Shown in pieces: positions 59,710 to 64,000 of a stretch of DNA of 64,000 nt (positions within the stretch are counted from its first letter, which is position 1; the number at the start of each line of letters is the position of its first letter). A program made the position numbers and the translations under genes. The stretch comes from Bosea beijingensis (GTDB lineage Bacteria > Pseudomonadota > Alphaproteobacteria > Rhizobiales > Beijerinckiaceae), in contig NZ_CP132359.1 of the NCBI RefSeq assembly GCF_030758975.1, forward strand, positions 3,369,283 to 3,433,282. Direction: 5' to 3'. The notes beneath the pieces were generated by a model, which was not told where the DNA came from, did no database searches, and saw nothing but the letters and a program-made list of their open reading frames with translations.

Positions 59710-60747
59710 ATGGTGGATAGAAAGATGCCGAAGGGGGCGGGCGGGATCGGCCGCCGCGACGCCCTGAAACTCGGCGCCGCCGCAGGCGCGGGCCTGCTCG
59801 GCCTGTCGATGCCAGCGATCGGTCAGTCGCCGAGGCGGCTGCGCTTCGGACACACGGCTCCGCCGAATGCCGTCTACAGCGAGGCGATCAAGCGGTTCGG
59901 CGACGAGCTTGCGCGGCTGTCCTCCAACAAGCTGCGCCTGCAGGGCTTCCCGAGCTCGCAGCTCGGGCCGATCTCGGAGATGCTTCAGTCCGTGCAGGCA
60001 GGCTCGCTCGATTTCAGCATGGCTGTGCCGGCCTGGTACTCCAGCTTCGTCAAGGAGATGAACGTCTTCGCGCTGCCCTATCTCGTGGGTTCGCAGGAGA
60101 AGCTGCGCACCGCGCTCGACGGTGAGATCGGCGCCGAGATCGCGCGGATGACCGAGGCGGCCGGCCTCAGGGTCTTCGGCTACTGGTTCATGGGCCAGCG
60201 CCACATCGTCAACCGCGTGAGGGCGGTTCACAAGCCGGCGGACACGACCGGGCTCAAGCTGCGCGTCATCAACAACGAGGTTCACATGGCGACCTTCAAG
60301 GCGCTCGGTGCGAGCCCCGTCGCGATGGACCCATCCGAACTCTACCTCGCGTTGCAGCAAGGCGTCGTCGACGGGTTCGAGTTCCCGCTGCCGGACCTCA
60401 TCGACCAGAAGCTGCACGAGGTCGCGCCCTTCGTCTCGCTCGACGCACACACCACCGACTTCTTCCTCGTCGCGATGAGCCCGGCGACCTGGAAATCCTT
60501 CTCGCCCGAGGAACAGGCCATGGTCGGCCAGGCGATGAAGAGCGCCATGGACTGGCAATGGGAGGCGCAGCCGAAAGATATCGCGCGGGCGCGCGCAGCG
60601 CTCGAGAAGGCGGTGAAGGTGAACGACATCTCGCCGGACAACCTCGCGCTGTTCGTCAAGGCGACGGAGCCGGTCTACGCGCAGTTCGCGCCGAAGATCG
60701 GCCAAGCCTGGCTCGACAAGTGTACGGCTGCCCTCAGAGGGGCGTAG
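59710..60747 (+). CDS. dctP: TRAP transporter solute-binding protein (DctP family)
   Basis: A 345-residue periplasmic binding protein. The N-terminus has a twin-arginine-like signal (GRRDALKLGAAAGAGLLGL). RLRFGHTAPPNAVYSEAIKRF and the arginine-containing LKLRVINNEVH, where the solute carboxylate is bound in this family, are present. DctP proteins bind organic acids and deliver them to DctQM. It follows dctM by 36 bases. Confidence 0.92.
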   Translation: MVDRKMPKGAGGIGRRDALKLGAAAGAGLLGLSMPAIGQSPRRLRFGHTAPPNAVYSEAIKRFGDELARLSSNKLRLQGFPSSQLGPISEMLQSVQAGSLDFSMAVPAWYSSFVKEMNVFALPYLVGSQEKLRTALDGEIGAEIARMTEAAGLRVFGYWFMGQRHIVNRVRAVHKPADTTGLKLRVINNEVHMATFKALGASPVAMDPSELYLALQQGVVDGFEFPLPDLIDQKLHEVAPFVSLDAHTTDFFLVAMSPATWKSFSPEEQAMVGQAMKSAMDWQWEAQPKDIARARAALEKAVKVNDISPDNLALFVKATEPVYAQFAPKIGQAWLDKCTAALRGA

Positions 60748-60794
60748 CCGCGAAGCGGGCGCTCGCTCGGCCGATCAGGATTGAAAGGAACCAC

Positions 60795-61766
60795 ATGACG
60801 ATCAGGGCCGCCGTCATCGACGACTGGCAGGGCGCGGCGAGGTCGAGCGCCGACTGGAGCACGCTCGCCGGGCGCGCCGAGATAACCTTCTTCGAGGATG
60901 CGCTGCCGGACGAGGACACCGCCGCCGCGAGGCTGGCCGACTTCGATATCGTGCTGTCGATGCGCGAGCGTACGCCGTTTCCCGCCAGCCTGATCGCGCG
61001 CCTGCCGAAGTTGCGTATGCTGAGCGTGACCGGCGCACGCAACAAGTCTGTCGATCTTTCGGCGCTTGCCGAACGCGGGATCGTCGTGACGCGGACCGAG
61101 GCCGGCGAGGATGGCTCGGCCACGGCCGAACTCGCGCTGCTGCTGATGCTGGAAGGCGCTCGCCGGGTCGCCGCCGGCGATGCCGCCATCCGAGCCGGGC
61201 GCTTCCAGGCCGGCATAGCGCCGGGCTTCGTCCTGCGCGGCAAGACGCTGGGTCTGGTCGGCCTCGGGAAGCTCGGCTCGCGGGTGGCAGGCTATGGCAA
61301 GGCGCTCGGGATGACGGTCCTGGCCTGGAGCCCGAACCTAACGCAGGAACGGGCGGAGGCAGGCGGTGCGATCTTCGCCGAAAAGGACGAGCTGCTGCGG
61401 CGTGCCGACATCGTCAGCCTGCACATGGTGCTGGCGCCGGCGACGCGGGGTATCATCGGCGCGCGCGAGATCGCACTGCTCAAGCCGGGCGCGGTCATCG
61501 TCAATACATCGCGCGGGCCACTCATCGAAGAGGCGGCTCTGCTCGAGGCGCTGGGCGCCGGCCGGATCGTTGCAGCGCTCGACGTCTACGATCAAGAGCC
61601 GCTGCCGCGAGGCCACCCGCTACTCGACGCGCCCAACACCATCCTGTCGCCGCATCTCGGCTACTGCGTGCGCGAGAATTTCTCGGTGTTCTACCGGCAA
61701 TCGATCGAGAACGTCCTCGCCTTTCTAGACGGCACACCGATCCGCCCACTGACCGACGGCGCTTGA
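60795..61766 (+). CDS. D-2-hydroxyacid dehydrogenase
   Basis: A 323-residue NAD(P)-dependent dehydrogenase. The Rossmann loop GLVGLGKLGSRVAGYGKALG is near residue 155; the catalytic set is arginine in NTSRGPLIEE, glutamate in DVYDQEPLPR and histidine in LSPHLGYC, as in D-lactate/glycerate/phosphoglycerate dehydrogenases. It would oxidise a 2-hydroxyacid brought in by the TRAP system or reduce the matching 2-oxoacid. ATG 60795 follows AAAGGAA. Confidence 0.92.
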   Translation: MTIRAAVIDDWQGAARSSADWSTLAGRAEITFFEDALPDEDTAAARLADFDIVLSMRERTPFPASLIARLPKLRMLSVTGARNKSVDLSALAERGIVVTRTEAGEDGSATAELALLLMLEGARRVAAGDAAIRAGRFQAGIAPGFVLRGKTLGLVGLGKLGSRVAGYGKALGMTVLAWSPNLTQERAEAGGAIFAEKDELLRRADIVSLHMVLAPATRGIIGAREIALLKPGAVIVNTSRGPLIEEAALLEALGAGRIVAALDVYDQEPLPRGHPLLDAPNTILSPHLGYCVRENFSVFYRQSIENVLAFLDGTPIRPLTDGA

Positions 61767-61805
61767 GCCCTTCCCAGCATTCCTTCCGTCCCCGGGGATC
61801 CCGAG

Positions 61806-62558
61806 ATGAACGATATGAACCATGGCAGATTGCGGTTGCGCCCCAATGCGGTGAAGCGGGCGGCGGCATCCGGCACCACGATCCGAGGCTGTCATATGAC
61901 CTTCGCCGCGCCGCCGGTGATCGAGATCCTCGCCTCGCTCGACCTCGACTTCATCTATATCGACGGCGAGCACGGTGCGTTCGATCTCAAGGATGTCGAG
62001 ATCGCCTGCCTCGCCGCCGAGCGCCACGACCTCGTGCCCATCGCCCGCGTGCCGGACCGAACGGCTGCCACGATCACCCGCTTCCTCGATCGGGGCGTGC
62101 GCGGCATCGTGGTGCCGCATGTCGACTCTGTCGCCGACGCGCAGGAGGCGCTGGACGCCATCTATTTCTCGCCGCGCGGCAGCCGCTCCTTCGGCGGCGG
62201 CAGGCCCTATTACCTCGCCATCGATGATCTGCCGCGACATCTTGCCGACGTCAACGAAGACATCTCGGTGGGCATCATGATCGAGAGCGTGGCCGGGCTC
62301 GAGGCGGCCCACGAGATCGCGGCGCTGCCCGGCGTCGACTATCTCAGCTTCGGCCTCAACGATCTCGCGCAGGCCCTCGGCTATCCCGGCGAGCCCGCCC
62401 ATGCGGAGGTCCAGCGACAGGTGGCGCAGGCCTCGGAGCGAATCCGGGGGGCCGGCAAGCGCATTCGCGAGGACTTCATGAAGGTCGCCTGGATCAATCA
62501 GGTGCTGCTGACGGGCATGCGCGAGCTGATGGCCCGCCCGATCACGCTTCCCTATTGA
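61806..62558 (+). CDS. HpcH/HpaI family aldolase
   Basis: A 250-residue TIM-barrel aldolase. DFIYIDGEHGAFDLKDV is the family signature with a metal-ligand/catalytic histidine, followed by VPHVDSVADAQEAL, GIMIESVAGLEA with the metal-binding glutamate, and SFGLNDLAQALG. Such enzymes split 2-oxo-hydroxyacids (2-keto-3-deoxy type) into pyruvate and an aldehyde. With the dehydrogenase it could form an oxidise-then-cleave route for hydroxyacids. Confidence 0.92.
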   Translation: MNDMNHGRLRLRPNAVKRAAASGTTIRGCHMTFAAPPVIEILASLDLDFIYIDGEHGAFDLKDVEIACLAAERHDLVPIARVPDRTAATITRFLDRGVRGIVVPHVDSVADAQEALDAIYFSPRGSRSFGGGRPYYLAIDDLPRHLADVNEDISVGIMIESVAGLEAAHEIAALPGVDYLSFGLNDLAQALGYPGEPAHAEVQRQVAQASERIRGAGKRIREDFMKVAWINQVLLTGMRELMARPITLPY

Positions 62559-62569
62559 GGGGCGGGGAC

Positions 62570-63037
62570 ATGCGGGCATCGACCTTGCCGAAGGTCAAAT
62601 GCGGGACCGACCTCGCATTCGGGCTGTTCCTGCTCGCCGCGGGGCTGACGGCGCTCTGGCTGACCAGTGAACTGCGGCCGGGCATCGCCATGCGGATGGG
62701 GCCGGGATATGTGCCGCGTCTGCTGGGCTGGCTGTCGGTCGGCTTCGGCGCTGTCATCGCGACCCGCGGCCTGCTGGTCGAGGGGCCGGGCCTGACGGCC
62801 TGGGCTATGCGGCCGCTGATCGCGGTCTCGGTCGCGGTCTTCGTCTTCATGGGCGTCGAGCGCATCGGGTTGGTCGCAGCGGTGGTTGCGGTCACGCTCG
62901 TCGCCTGCCTCGGCGACAGGACGACGAACTGGAAGCATGCGCTGGTCCTCGCCATCGGGCTCGCCGCCTTCACCGGGCTGACCTTCGTCAAGGCCCTCGG
63001 ATTGCCGATGCCGCTCTGGCCGGCGCTTGGCTTCTAG
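62570..63037 (+). CDS. tctB: TctB family tripartite tricarboxylate transporter subunit
   Basis: A 155-residue protein with four or five membrane helices; the LAFGLFLLAAGLTALWLTSEL start and GPGYVPRLLGWLSVGFG match the TctB family (small membrane subunit of TTT transporters). ATG 62570 follows GAGGGGCGGGG. It starts 11 bases after the aldolase stop, so it is in the same operon. Confidence 0.9.
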   Translation: MRASTLPKVKCGTDLAFGLFLLAAGLTALWLTSELRPGIAMRMGPGYVPRLLGWLSVGFGAVIATRGLLVEGPGLTAWAMRPLIAVSVAVFVFMGVERIGLVAAVVAVTLVACLGDRTTNWKHALVLAIGLAAFTGLTFVKALGLPMPLWPALGF

Positions 63038-63046
63038 AGGCAGGAC

Positions 63047-64000
63047 ATGCTCGACGTCTTCCCACAGTTTCTAGGTGGCCTCGGCATCGCGATGATGCCG
63101 ACCAATCTGCTCTACTGCTTCATCGGCGCGCTGATCGGTACGCTGATCGGCGTGCTGCCCGGGCTCGGGCCTGTCGCAACCGTGGCGATGCTGCTGCCTG
63201 TGACCTTCTACCTGCCGCCGGTCTCGGCGCTGATCATGCTCGCAGGCATCTATTACGGCGCGCAGTATGGTGGTTCGACCACGGCGATCCTGGTCAATCT
63301 GCCGGGCGAGAACTCGGCGGTCGTGACCTGCCTCGACGGCTACCAGATGGCGCGCCGGGGCAGGGCTGGGCCGGCGCTCGCCGTCGCGGCGCTGGTCTCG
63401 CTGACTGCCGGCGTGTTTGCGACCTTCTTCATCGCGCTGTTCGCCCCGCCGCTGGCGAAGGTCGCGCTGATGTTCGGACCGGCAGAGTATTTCTCGCTGA
63501 TGGTACTCGGGCTGATCGCGGCAATCGTGTTGGCGCAAGGCTCGATCATCTCGGCACTGGGCATGATCGTCTTCGGTCTTCTGCTTTCGATGGTCGGCAC
63601 CGACGTGAATTCGGGTGTGCCGCGCATGACTCTCGGGATTCCTGAACTCAACGACGGAATCGGCTTCGTTCCGCTGGCGATGGGCCTCTTTGCCGTCGGC
63701 GAGATCGTCAAGAATCTCGAGAACCCCGAGAATCGGGTGCTCGTCAGCGAGAAGATCGGCAGGCTCTGGCCGTCGCGCGACGATTTCCGGCGCTCGGCCC
63801 CTGCAGCGCTGCGCGGCACGGCGCTCGGCTCACTGCTCGGCCTCCTGCCGGGCGGCGGCGCGATGCTGTCGGCCTTTGCCGCCTACACGCTCGAGAAGAA
63901 GCTGTCCAAAGAGCCGCAGCGTTTCGGCAAGGGCGCAGTCGAAGGCGTGGCCGCTCCCGAAAGCGCCAATAATGCCGGAGCGCAGACTTCATTCATCCCA
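63047..64000 (+). CDS. tctA: TctA family tripartite tricarboxylate transporter large permease, partial
   Basis: 318 codons are present and the gene continues beyond the window. It reads GALIGTLIGVLPGLGPVATV, YYGAQYGGSTTAILVNLPGE and LLPGGGAMLSAFAAYTLEK, the duplicated signatures of TctA, which forms the transport path of TTT systems for citrate, tartrate or aromatic acids. It starts 9 bases after tctB. The TctC solute-binding protein, if present, lies beyond the window. Confidence 0.95.
   Translation, partial: MLDVFPQFLGGLGIAMMPTNLLYCFIGALIGTLIGVLPGLGPVATVAMLLPVTFYLPPVSALIMLAGIYYGAQYGGSTTAILVNLPGENSAVVTCLDGYQMARRGRAGPALAVAALVSLTAGVFATFFIALFAPPLAKVALMFGPAEYFSLMVLGLIAAIVLAQGSIISALGMIVFGLLLSMVGTDVNSGVPRMTLGIPELNDGIGFVPLAMGLFAVGEIVKNLENPENRVLVSEKIGRLWPSRDDFRRSAPAALRGTALGSLLGLLPGGGAMLSAFAAYTLEKKLSKEPQRFGKGAVEGVAAPESANNAGAQTSFIP

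Noticed and set aside
1..64000. CRISPR arrays, complete prophage, toxin-antitoxin or restriction systems
   Set aside because: No regularly spaced short repeats, phage structural genes, nuclease pairs or defence-type genes were seen on either strand.

Overview
This 64 kb window is chromosomal DNA of a GC-rich alphaproteobacterium, most likely a member of the Hyphomicrobiales close to Bosea or Methylobacterium. That placement is inferred from gene families typical of the order (DUF3126, DUF2336, PAS_5, the GDCEDY transglutaminase-like proteases, the folE/Fe-S-scaffold neighbourhood), from a full TTAA-N7-TTAA CtrA-type site, and from the CCGAAAA...TTTTCGG palindrome common in this order. No database search was possible, so the genus is tentative.

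About 74 protein genes, three tRNA genes (Leu-TAA, Thr-TGT, Tyr-GTA), one recombinase pseudogene and several palindromic repeats are supported. Positions 1-9 kb hold the end of an HD-GYP protein, an FkbM methyltransferase, a molybdopterin-binding-domain protein, a soluble double-PAS chemoreceptor, xanthine phosphoribosyltransferase, a DMT exporter, an acyl-activating enzyme and a DUF1190 protein. Positions 9-20 kb hold a CNNM/CorC-like protein, a chromate module (chrB-like and chrA), a flavin monooxygenase, cysE, and a LysR gene divergent from a serine-hydroxymethyltransferase-like gene. Positions 20-34 kb hold hydrolases, small envelope proteins, PilZ and PAS signalling proteins, a rhomboid protease, a CBS protein, patatin, hisI, folE, a NifU-like scaffold, a PAP2 phosphatase and yidD. 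Positions 34-47 kb hold thrS, a DUF2157/GDYXXLXY pair, opgC with an overlapping SGNH hydrolase, nitroreductase and flavin reductase, CitE-like and MaoC proteins, a transglycosylase coupled to DUF2336, and nadK. Positions 47-55 kb hold a Tat-exported metallo-hydrolase, small secreted proteins, an MHS-type transporter with a large inserted domain, rlmB and a small ATPase.

The region right of tRNA-Tyr (55,139 to the end) looks like an integrated island. A frameshifted, truncated serine-recombinase C-terminus abuts the tRNA 3' end. It is followed by a LysR regulator, an alpha/beta hydrolase with cysteine at the nucleophile elbow, a complete TRAP transporter, a D-2-hydroxyacid dehydrogenase, an HpcH/HpaI aldolase, and the start of a second, tripartite-tricarboxylate-type transporter (TctB and TctA; TctA runs off the window). 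Together these look like a regulated uptake and breakdown route for one or more organic or hydroxy acids.

No CRISPR array, intact prophage, insertion sequence or recognisable defence system was seen. The most interesting signals are the recombinase-marked tRNA-Tyr boundary, the two-transporter catabolic operon, the nested palindrome upstream of opgC, the CtrA-type sites near 23.7 kb, and several families of long palindromic intergenic repeats.
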